Source: an uncultured Clostridium sp.
GTDB lineage: Bacteria > Bacillota > Clostridia > Lachnospirales > Lachnospiraceae
Reading direction: 5' to 3'
DNA: 7,679 nucleotides
Assembly: GCA_900544905.1 (NCBI GenBank)
Contig: UQXF01000118.1
Coordinates: 1 to 7,679, forward strand
Below the pieces are notes generated by a model, which worked only from the letters and a program-made list of their open reading frames with translations, ran no database searches and was not told the origin of the DNA. Positions 1 to 5,336 of this stretch are shown here, one piece after another. Numbering within the stretch: the first letter of the stretch is position 1; the number at the start of each line of letters is the position of its first letter. A program made the translations under genes and the position numbers.

Positions 1-49
1 ATCTACACGCGTAAGATCGTCGGCAGCGTCAGATGTGTATAAGAGACAG
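1..49 (+). other. Nextera i5 adapter, index and Tn5 mosaic end (artefact)
   Basis: This is library sequence, not genome. Bases 1-8 match the tail of the P5 oligo, 9-16 (GCGTAAGA) are an i5 index, 17-30 (TCGTCGGCAGCGTC) are the Nextera read-1 adapter and 31-49 (AGATGTGTATAAGAGACAG) are the Tn5 mosaic end. The same sequence occurs inverted at the other end. Genomic DNA begins at about base 50. The adapter supplies a false six-residue tail and stop codon to the cdsA reading frame. Confidence 0.98.
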
Positions 50-391
50 GATTGTTATATATACAAATGCAAAAAAGGATTTTGCAACCTCATGGTCCTT
101 ATATTTCGGAAAGCAAATCACATAAATGGACAGCGTAAGCATTAATATCAGAATGAGAAATGGAAACAGAAACTGGCTCTGTTCCAGGTAAAGCAACGCA
201 TAGATAACCACCGTTCCAATATAGTTGAGAATAGCAAACGGTGTTTTTTCCAGTGAATAAACCTTCATAAATTCATATAAACCGACTAAGGATACCACTG
301 TCAGAAGAGCTGCTGTCACAATTCCCCCTGATAAAAAGATAATCAAAGTAACGGTTGCAACAAAAAAACCACCAATCAAACGATTTTTCAT
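50..391 (-). CDS. cdsA: Phosphatidate cytidylyltransferase, N-terminal fragment (cut by library breakpoint)
   Basis: CdsA is an integral membrane enzyme that makes CDP-diacylglycerol from phosphatidic acid and CTP, the branch point of phospholipid synthesis. Only the first 114 residues are present. They start MKNRLIGG, typical of the Firmicute family, followed by hydrophobic segments at about 6-22, 24-42, 52-69 and 74-94 with the family-like LVGLYEF stretch at 35-41. The full protein is usually about 260-280 residues, so the C-terminal catalytic signature is missing. The frame appears to run on to a stop at base 29, but its last six residues (LSLIHI) are translated adapter. The ATG lies 3 bases after the uppS stop, with a GGCGGGG-type ribosome binding site inside the uppS end, suggesting translational coupling. 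The identification rests on sequence style and on the uppS-cdsA order, which is common in bacteria. Confidence 0.88.
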
Positions 392-394
392 ATA

Positions 395-1132
395 CTATTT
401 CACCCCGCCAAACCGACGTTCCCTTCCATTATAATACCGGATTGCATCAAGCAAATCCTCTTTGGTAAAATCCGGCCATAAGACATCTGTAAAATAAAAT
501 TCCGTATATGCCAGCTGCCAGGGCAGGAAATTCGATAAACGCTCTTCTCCGCTGGTGCGTATCAAAAGCTCCGGGTCCGGCAGACCTGCCGTATCCAGAC
601 TGTCATTTATCATGGCTTCCGTAATCGCCTCCGGCTTCAGCTCACCGTTTTCCACTCTTTTTGCCAGTTTCATAAATGCCCTTTTCAGCTCATCACGTCC
701 GCCATAATTAATGCCGATTGTGAACTTAAGACCTGTTGCATTCCTGGTGGTCTCTTCCAGTTCATTTATTTTTGCCACCAGCTTTTCATCCAGTCCGGTT
801 TTATCTCCAATAACACGAACCTGCATATTATTCTTTGTGGAACGCTCAATACAGTCGAGCAGATACTTTGCCAGCAGCTTCATCAGCGCATCAACCTCTT
901 CCTTCGAGCGTTTCCAGTTCTCAGTGGAAAATGCATATACCGTAATATATTCAATTCCCATTTTGTAGCCGTCTTCAATAATCTGCTCCACTGTTTTAGA
1001 GCCCTGGACATGACCATAGTTCCGGGGCATATTGCGTTTTTTCGCCCATCTTCCATTTCCGTCCAGAATAATTGCCACATGCTTTGGAACATTTAAATTT
1101 TCTTCTTTTATTGCTCTTAAAATATTTTCCAA
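395..1132 (-). CDS. uppS: Isoprenyl transferase (undecaprenyl diphosphate synthase)
   Basis: This cis-prenyltransferase condenses isopentenyl diphosphate units onto farnesyl diphosphate to give undecaprenyl diphosphate, the lipid carrier for peptidoglycan and other wall polymers. It acts at the cytoplasmic face of the membrane. With the start used here it has 245 residues, the normal family length. Visible motifs are HVAIILDGNGRWAKK at 18-32, with the Mg/diphosphate-binding Asp24 and Arg28; AFSTENWKR at 67-75; and RTSGEERLSNFLPWQ at 192-206, with IPP-binding Arg192, Arg198 and Ser200, followed by the metal-binding Glu of AYTEFYFTD (Glu211). The longest frame starts at TTG 1144, but that codon abuts and overlaps the GGAGG at 1138-1142. 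The TTG at 1132, 5 bases after GGAGG, is the better start. It lies 39 bases downstream of frr and 3 bases before cdsA, within one operon. Confidence 0.96.
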   Translation of the reverse strand: MENILRAIKEENLNVPKHVAIILDGNGRWAKKRNMPRNYGHVQGSKTVEQIIEDGYKMGIEYITVYAFSTENWKRSKEEVDALMKLLAKYLLDCIERSTKNNMQVRVIGDKTGLDEKLVAKINELEETTRNATGLKFTIGINYGGRDELKRAFMKLAKRVENGELKPEAITEAMINDSLDTAGLPDPELLIRTSGEERLSNFLPWQLAYTEFYFTDVLWPDFTKEDLLDAIRYYNGRERRFGGVK

Positions 1133-1137
1133 TACTG

Positions 1138-1142
1138 CCTCC
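1138..1142 (-). promoter_or_regulatory. Ribosome binding site that sets the uppS start
   Basis: The minus strand reads TTGGAGGCAGTATTGG here. GGAGG sits 5 bases before the TTG at 1132. The upstream TTG (1144) shares bases with this element, so it cannot be served by it. A near-cognate ATG at about 1154 is in a different frame. Confidence 0.7.
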
Positions 1143-1171
1143 AAATAGAATCATTGCCCTGTATATCAATA

Positions 1172-1717
1172 TTATACAGTCATAATCTCCTTTGATTTGC
1201 CCTCGATTGCAGCTTCAATCTTATCAATATATTTGTCAGTCAGCTTTTGTACCTTATCCTCGTAATCCTTCTGCTCATCCTCAGAAATCTCATTTGCCTT
1301 ATTCTGCTTCTTGAAATAATCATTGGCGTCACGGCGGACATTGCGGACAGCTACCTTTGCATTTTCTCCTTTTTTCTTGATATCCTTTACCAAATCCTTA
1401 CGGCGCTCCTCAGTAAGCTCCGGAAAATTCAAAATCACAGACTTACCGTCATTGTTTGGTGTAAGTCCCAAATCAGAGCAGAGAATTGCCTTCTCAATCT
1501 CCTTTAACAGGGAGCTCTCCCATGGAGTGATTACAATAGTTCTCGCCTCCGGGACACTGACATTGCCCACCTGCTGTAACGGTGTAGGCACGCCATAATA
1601 GTCCACCTTGATTTTATTCAGAATATTCGGGTTTGCCCGTCCCGCACGAATATTGGAATATTCATTCTCCAGACTTTCTAAAGATTTTTCCATCTTTTCC
1701 TCAAACTGCTTTAACAT
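1172..1717 (-). CDS. frr: Ribosome recycling factor
   Basis: RRF works with EF-G to split the post-termination ribosome so that subunits can be reused; it is cytosolic and essential in most bacteria. The protein has 181 residues against a usual 185. The two-domain pattern is clear: helical-bundle domain I at about 1-29 and 105-181, with IRAGRANP at 23-30 and RNVRRDAND at 125-133; and a beta-rich domain II between them, with DYYGVPTPLQQVGN from 39 and LGLTPNNDG at 83-91. The ATG follows a perfect AGGAGG (1726-1731) by 8 bases, so the start is secure and translation should be strong. It sits 71 bases after pyrH; I see no terminator hairpin in that gap, so co-transcription with pyrH is likely. 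The C-terminus (KEIMTV) is the family-type ending. Confidence 0.98.
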   Translation of the reverse strand: MLKQFEEKMEKSLESLENEYSNIRAGRANPNILNKIKVDYYGVPTPLQQVGNVSVPEARTIVITPWESSLLKEIEKAILCSDLGLTPNNDGKSVILNFPELTEERRKDLVKDIKKKGENAKVAVRNVRRDANDYFKKQNKANEISEDEQKDYEDKVQKLTDKYIDKIEAAIEGKSKEIMTV

Positions 1718-1788
1718 AAATGATTCCTCCTAACATATATCTTGTTTAAATTCGCATTTCATTTTCATTCCAAAAGTATTGCCGGCTT

Positions 1789-2490
1789 CTATGCCTCAAT
1801 ATAAGTACCGCTGAAGCTGCCGGTCATTGCCTTGATAATACTGTCCTCTTCATTTAAGCCAAACAGCATCATCGGCATATGGTTCTCCATGGCAAGCACT
1901 GCAGACGCCAGGTCGATAACCCCCAGCTTCTGGTCTACAATATCCTTCATCTGCATGGTATCATACTTCTTCGCATTTGGATTTGTTTTCGGGTCACTGT
2001 CATAGACACCGTCAATTGCCTTTCCGGATAAAATAACATCTGCCGAAATTTCGATTGCCATCAGTACCGTAGACATGTCCGTTGAAAAATACGGGTGCCC
2101 GGTTCCTCCGGCAAAAAATACTACTTCCGAATTTTCCAGGGCTGCAACCGCTGTATCCTTATTAAACAATTCTGTCACATTGCCACAGACAAAGGGTGAC
2201 ATGATTCTCGTCTTTAGTCCAACTGTCCGGAACATATCTGCGGCATAAATGCAGTTCATTACCGTTGCCAGCATTCCAATCTGGTCAGCCTTTACCCTGT
2301 CCATATTTTCAGAGGTTCTTCCCCTCCAGAAATTACCTCCGCCAATCACAATGGCAACCTGTTTGCCGGAATCCACAACTGCCTTTACCTGACGCGCCAC
2401 CTCTAATACAGTCTTTTCATCAAATCCCTGATGCTTATCTCCGGCCAATGCCTCACCGCTGAGCTTTAATAAAATACGATTCGTTTCCAT
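1789..2490 (-). CDS. pyrH: UMP kinase
   Basis: PyrH phosphorylates UMP to UDP with ATP, feeding RNA, DNA and nucleotide-sugar synthesis. It belongs to the amino-acid kinase family and works as a cytosolic hexamer regulated by UTP and, in many species, GTP (family knowledge). The 233 residues match the usual length. Visible motifs are LLKLSGEAL at 7-15, IGGGNFWRG at 49-57, DRVKADQIGMLATVMN at 64-79, AGGTGHPYFSTD at 127-138, and GVYDSDPKTNP at 161-171 in the nucleotide-binding part. The ATG follows AGGAG (2497-2501) by 6 bases. The gene lies 34 bases after the bactofilin gene. In many Firmicutes pyrH follows rpsB and tsf; here the gene immediately upstream is a bactofilin instead. Confidence 0.98.
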   Translation of the reverse strand: METNRILLKLSGEALAGDKHQGFDEKTVLEVARQVKAVVDSGKQVAIVIGGGNFWRGRTSENMDRVKADQIGMLATVMNCIYAADMFRTVGLKTRIMSPFVCGNVTELFNKDTAVAALENSEVVFFAGGTGHPYFSTDMSTVLMAIEISADVILSGKAIDGVYDSDPKTNPNAKKYDTMQMKDIVDQKLGVIDLASAVLAMENHMPMMLFGLNEEDSIIKAMTGSFSGTYIEA

Positions 2491-2524
2491 AAAAATCTCC
2501 TATAACTTTTGTCTGATATATCTT

Positions 2525-4237
2525 TTATGCAAAGAAGCTCTTTACATCAATATCGGAATAACTCTGTGAACAGAAGCCTTCGATTACTGCTCCGTTGTTA
2601 ATCTGTACAGAACGGGATTTGATATTGCCCATAATTACTGCTGTGGAATCAACGATAACAGGTCCTTTTACATCAATATCTCCGTTTACAGCACCTGCTA
2701 TTACAGCGGATTCTCCTTCAATTCCACCAATTATCATAGAACCAACGCCAACCTTGACGCTTCCATAGGACTTGATGTCGCCTTCAATTCTTGCATTGTT
2801 GGCATATAATTCACCTGCAACAATATTTCCAACCACTTTACCGCCCACAACGACCTTGCCCTTACAGTTCACGCTTCCTTCAATGGTTCCAATAATGTCA
2901 ATGGAGCCATCTGTTTCCAAATCACCTGTTAATTTTGAGCCCTTGGTAATATAGGTTGTTTCTGTATCCGCATCCTCAGAATTATATACAGCTTCCTCTG
3001 TTACAGCTTCTGGCTTTTCCTCTACCGGGCTAATGGATATTACATCTTTCTCTGCGCTCATTTCATTCTCCTCCAATGCTTCTTCTATTTCTGTTTTCGC
3101 TTCTTCTTCCGGTTCCTCTTCCATCCGGGTGTCAGGGATTTCCTCCGGCTCCTCTTCCGGTTCTTCTTCCCATTCCTCCTCCAGAGTGTCTTCTGCCTCT
3201 TCGACCTCCTCCGGCTCTTTCACATCCTCTGTCATGACTACCGGCTCCCCGGCTTCCTCCGGAATAGATTCCACAGCTTCCTCCATGCTGTCCTGTGGCT
3301 CCTCTACATCCTCTGCAGCGTCTTCCGGTTCCTCAGCTTCTTCCTCAATCGCTTCCGCTTCCAATTCCTCGTCTTCCTCTATGACAGCTTCCGGCTCCTC
3401 AATGTCTTCCGCAGCATCTTCCGGTTCTTCAACAAGCTCTTCTTCTACTGCTTCATCTTCCTCCGGCTCTGCCACTTCTGTAGCAGGCTCTGCCTGTGGC
3501 TCAATCTGAGCCGGTTCCACATTGTTCTTCGCTGCAATGCTGTCCAATAAAGCCTCCAGTCCCAAATCCGCCTTGGATGTATAGGAGGTCTGTTGCGGCT
3601 CCTCTTCTATAATAGGGGAAAGTTCTTCCGGATGCACCGAAGCGGCACTGTCCAGCTGGCTTAACAAATCATCTATGGATAATTCCTCCGGCTCTTCAGC
3701 GTTTTCTTCTTCCGGTTCTTCCTCCTGTTTCTTTTCTGATAACTGGCTTAAAAGCTCCTCTACAGACATGTCCATGGTATTTACTTCTGTATCATCATCC
3801 AGAAGTGCTGCCGGTTCTGCTTCATCACTGTATAACTCCCGGTCTAATAAATCATCTATCTGCTCTGACATATCCTCCGGGGCAATATCCAGCTCGTTCT
3901 CCTCCGGCTCTTTTTCCACTATCTTTGTCTTTAACGGTATTTCCTTTGGCGGTCTGGACATTCTTACCTTACGAATCTCTGCCTCTTCTTTTACCGCTTC
4001 CGGCTCTTCCTTCTTTGCACGAACCGATTTCTTTTCTTTTACCGGTTTCTCCTTTACCGTTTTTTCTTTTGCAGGAGCTTTTTCCTTAACCGGAGCTTTT
4101 TTCACAACCGCTTTCTCTTCCGGTTCCTCCAAAGCCTCCTCCATGATTTCATCTTCGTCATACATTTCATTTCCATCTGGCATTAATTCATTCATTGCCT
4201 GGGTAAAATCTTCTTTAAAATCTTTAAAAAAACTCAT
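2525..4237 (-). CDS. Bactofilin-domain protein with long acidic N-terminal extension
   Basis: Bactofilins polymerise into nucleotide-independent cytoskeletal filaments that recruit cell-wall or division enzymes in several bacteria. The C-terminal 145 residues (about 426-570) have the right-handed beta-helix pattern of the family: short strands with recurring Gly turns and stretches such as GDLETDGSIDIIGTIEG, VVVGGKVVGNIV and ARIEGDIKSYGSVKVG. Most bactofilins are 110-200 residues; this one has 570, because a disordered-looking Glu/Pro-rich extension precedes the domain. It contains a KEK/APVKEK Lys-rich patch at about 42-76, four LL motifs at 127-234, and then acidic repeats at about 250-395. 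The N-terminus MSFFKDFKEDF may form a short amphipathic helix. The longest frame starts at TTG 4249, but this overlaps GGAGG (4243-4247), which lies 5 bases before the ATG at 4237, so the ATG was chosen. The gene lies 45 bases after a small membrane-protein gene and 34 bases before pyrH. The cellular role is not known from the sequence. Confidence 0.9.
   Translation of the reverse strand: MSFFKDFKEDFTQAMNELMPDGNEMYDEDEIMEEALEEPEEKAVVKKAPVKEKAPAKEKTVKEKPVKEKKSVRAKKEEPEAVKEEAEIRKVRMSRPPKEIPLKTKIVEKEPEENELDIAPEDMSEQIDDLLDRELYSDEAEPAALLDDDTEVNTMDMSVEELLSQLSEKKQEEEPEEENAEEPEELSIDDLLSQLDSAASVHPEELSPIIEEEPQQTSYTSKADLGLEALLDSIAAKNNVEPAQIEPQAEPATEVAEPEEDEAVEEELVEEPEDAAEDIEEPEAVIEEDEELEAEAIEEEAEEPEDAAEDVEEPQDSMEEAVESIPEEAGEPVVMTEDVKEPEEVEEAEDTLEEEWEEEPEEEPEEIPDTRMEEEPEEEAKTEIEEALEENEMSAEKDVISISPVEEKPEAVTEEAVYNSEDADTETTYITKGSKLTGDLETDGSIDIIGTIEGSVNCKGKVVVGGKVVGNIVAGELYANNARIEGDIKSYGSVKVGVGSMIIGGIEGESAVIAGAVNGDIDVKGPVIVDSTAVIMGNIKSRSVQINNGAVIEGFCSQSYSDIDVKSFFA
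3293..3433 (-). repeat. Duplicated acidic repeat within the bactofilin gene
   Basis: Two near-identical protein stretches, EEPEDAAEDIEEPE and EEPEDAAEDVEEPQ, are coded at about 3389-3433 and 3293-3337. The DNA is also similar between the two copies (for example GCAGC/T plus TCTTCCGGTTC on the plus strand), which suggests internal duplication rather than chance acidity. Weaker EEPEE units continue through 3110-3190. Such repeats can change in length by slippage or recombination. Confidence 0.75.
3536..3859 (-). repeat. Four LD-like short helical motifs in the bactofilin extension
   Basis: The acidic extension holds four spaced copies of a hydrophobic-acidic-x-L-L pattern: IDDLLDREL (3833-3859), VEELLSQL (3740-3763), IDDLLSQL (3653-3676) and LEALLDSI (3536-3559). 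They stand out from otherwise Glu/Pro-rich disorder and would form short amphipathic helices. This pattern resembles LD-type docking motifs (LDxLLxxL), so a multivalent binding role is a reasonable inference, with no partner known. Confidence 0.55.
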
Positions 4238-4242
4238 CTTTT

Positions 4243-4247
4243 CCTCC
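4243..4247 (-). promoter_or_regulatory. Ribosome binding site that sets the bactofilin start
   Basis: The minus strand reads TTGGAGGAAAAGATG. GGAGG is 5 bases before the ATG at 4237. The TTG at 4249 shares bases with GGAGG and would leave no ribosome binding site of its own. Confidence 0.75.
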
Positions 4248-4282
4248 AATATTTTAGTAAACAGCCATCCCTAGCCATCGTT

Positions 4283-4510
4283 TCACAGACACTGCTGATT
4301 CTGTAAAACCTGTACATGACTCAGCGAATATAACTGATTAATCTGACTTTCCAGGTGCAGCACCTTAAATACTAAAACAAAATTCAGAATAACAGATGTT
4401 AGTAGCAAAATGACTGCACCAGCTACAATAATTCTCTTCAAGCGATTAACCCGTTTTCGCTTTGCTGCCTGTACCCCTTTTGTGTCTTGTCTCTTATTAT
4501 TCGCTGGCAT
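4283..4510 (-). CDS. Small single-pass membrane protein of unknown function
   Basis: I do not recognise a family. The 75 residues comprise a strongly basic N-terminus (1-26, with AAKRKRVNRLKR), one transmembrane helix (about 27-49, RIIVAGAVILLLTSVILNFV) and a short polar tail ending in NQQCL. The positive-inside rule predicts the N-terminus in the cytoplasm and the C-terminus outside. The layout recalls FtsL/DivIC-type division proteins and the N-terminal anchors of some clostridial exported polysaccharide deacetylases, but the expected coiled coil or catalytic domain is absent. It could be a short native protein or a truncated remnant. The ATG follows AAAGGAAATGTAAT, a moderate ribosome binding site. 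It is the first gene after the promoter at about 4571-4579 and is followed after 45 bases by the bactofilin gene, so the two are probably co-expressed. Confidence 0.65.
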   Translation of the reverse strand: MPANNKRQDTKGVQAAKRKRVNRLKRIIVAGAVILLLTSVILNFVLVFKVLHLESQINQLYSLSHVQVLQNQQCL

Positions 4511-4570
4511 ATTACATTTCCTTTCATATGTGGGTTCTCATTTACCAGAACCTTTACACGATTAGTATCA

Positions 4571-4605
4571 ATTATAACATAGTTTAGTTTAAAAGAAAAT
4601 GACAA
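4571..4605 (-). promoter_or_regulatory. Extended -10 promoter for the bactofilin-pyrH operon
   Basis: On the minus strand, TGTTATAAT (4571-4579) is an extended -10 element with a perfect TATAAT. A TTGTCA (4600-4605) lies upstream, 23 bases from TATAAT but 18 bases from an overlapping TATGTT; either reading works for a housekeeping sigma factor. The predicted transcript starts near 4564, about 54 bases before the small membrane-protein gene. It begins directly after the terminator of the preceding gene pair. Confidence 0.6.
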
Positions 4606-4610
4606 TTTCA

Positions 4611-4658
4611 CAAAAAATAAATCAGACAGAAAATCATAAGAAATCCTGTCTGATTTAT
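4611..4658 (-). terminator. Intrinsic terminator after the lipoprotein gene
   Basis: A perfect 13-bp inverted repeat (4617-4629 with 4646-4658, containing AAATCAGACAG / CTGTCTGATTT) encloses a 16-base loop. On the minus strand it is followed at once by a T run (TTTTTTG). It begins 2 bases after the lipoprotein stop codon, so it closes that transcript. The stem is AT-rich and the loop is longer than usual, so termination may be partial. Confidence 0.8.
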
Positions 4659-4660
4659 AT

Positions 4661-5323
4661 TCACTCACTGAACGGGGAAGAATCCCGCTGAACCCGGATG
4701 GGTATATCACCTATTTTGCCATTTAACGCTGTTTCCATCTCCTTAGAAAATTCTTCTAAGGCTCTTTGCTTCTGGGCTTCATGTTCTTTATCAACATAAT
4801 AACCATTCTCATCAAATTCACTCTTTGTACCAATTCTTAGTACCAGTGTATTTACTTTTACACAATCACCATTGTTATCATACATGGTTTCCACATTTTT
4901 GTCTTCCGGCTTTTCTATTTGTTTTTGTGAAATAACATCCGGAAATGTATTAATAATCATTCTCATTGCTTCATCAGAAAGAATGCCCGTTTCTATACTT
5001 TCTGTTTCTTTCTTAAGTAATTCTATGTCCTCTTCCGCAAGGCGCTCTAAATGCAATTCATTACGAAGATAGATGTAAGTAAGCCCTAATTTATCTTTTT
5101 TTTGAGCGATACTCTTCTTCTTTTCATCATTCGGAATATAGTTTAACTGACTCTCTGACAATTCCTTGTCATATTCTTCCAAATTTAATGTATCTAACAA
5201 ATATCTGCTTAATCCGATTCTGTAAATCTCTTCCACGTCCAACTGTTCCTCCTTATTTTTACATCCACTCATCACAAATATCATACTTGTTAACATTAGA
5301 AAAAATATAAATACTCTTTTCAT
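4661..5323 (-). CDS. Predicted lipoprotein, unknown family
   Basis: I do not recognise a family. The 220 residues start MKRVFIFF with a short basic n-region, a hydrophobic core and a lipobox-like MSGC with Cys21, so it should be exported and lipid-anchored on the outer face of the membrane. The mature part is rich in Glu and Lys and mostly helical, with heptad-like stretches at about 80-120, then a segment with strands near TLVLRIGTKSEF and GDIPIRVQRDS at the end. The longest frame begins at TTG 5335, but GAGG (5330-5333) lies 6 bases before the ATG at 5323, giving a proper signal peptide start. It starts 13 bases after the stop of the peptidase gene and ends in a terminator, so the two form one transcript. 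That pairing makes an immunity, chaperone or surface-partner role possible; this is inference. Its DNA is AT-richer than the flanking genes (17 GC in the 60 bases from 4921). Confidence 0.8.
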   Translation of the reverse strand: MKRVFIFFLMLTSMIFVMSGCKNKEEQLDVEEIYRIGLSRYLLDTLNLEEYDKELSESQLNYIPNDEKKKSIAQKKDKLGLTYIYLRNELHLERLAEEDIELLKKETESIETGILSDEAMRMIINTFPDVISQKQIEKPEDKNVETMYDNNGDCVKVNTLVLRIGTKSEFDENGYYVDKEHEAQKQRALEEFSKEMETALNGKIGDIPIRVQRDSSPFSE

Positions 5324-5329
5324 AATATA

Positions 5330-5333
5330 CCTC
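5330..5333 (-). promoter_or_regulatory. Ribosome binding site that sets the lipoprotein start
   Basis: The minus strand reads GAGGTATATTATG. GAGG is 6 bases before the ATG at 5323 and lies between the two genes of the pair. The TTG at 5335 overlaps this element and would add only four residues ahead of the signal peptide. Confidence 0.6.
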
Positions 5334-5336
5334 AAC

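Noticed and set aside
883..1092. Minus-strand 69-codon frame inside uppS
   Set aside because: Out-of-frame shadow of conserved uppS sequence.
2556..2960. Hexapeptide-repeat acyltransferase as an alternative for the beta-helix domain
   Set aside because: The strand and Gly-turn pattern lacks the regular [LIV]GxxxX hexapeptide repeat and matches bactofilin style better.
3033..3509. Plus-strand frame with a Ser-rich product
   Set aside because: It is the antisense shadow of Glu-rich codons of the bactofilin arm; it has no ribosome binding site and low-complexity content only.
3675..4274. Plus-strand 199-codon Ser/Phe-rich frame
   Set aside because: Same cause: antisense of GAA/GAG/AAA-rich coding sequence in the bactofilin gene.
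4438..4710. Minus-strand 90-codon frame
   Set aside because: It crosses the terminator and promoter and overlaps two better-supported genes in other frames.
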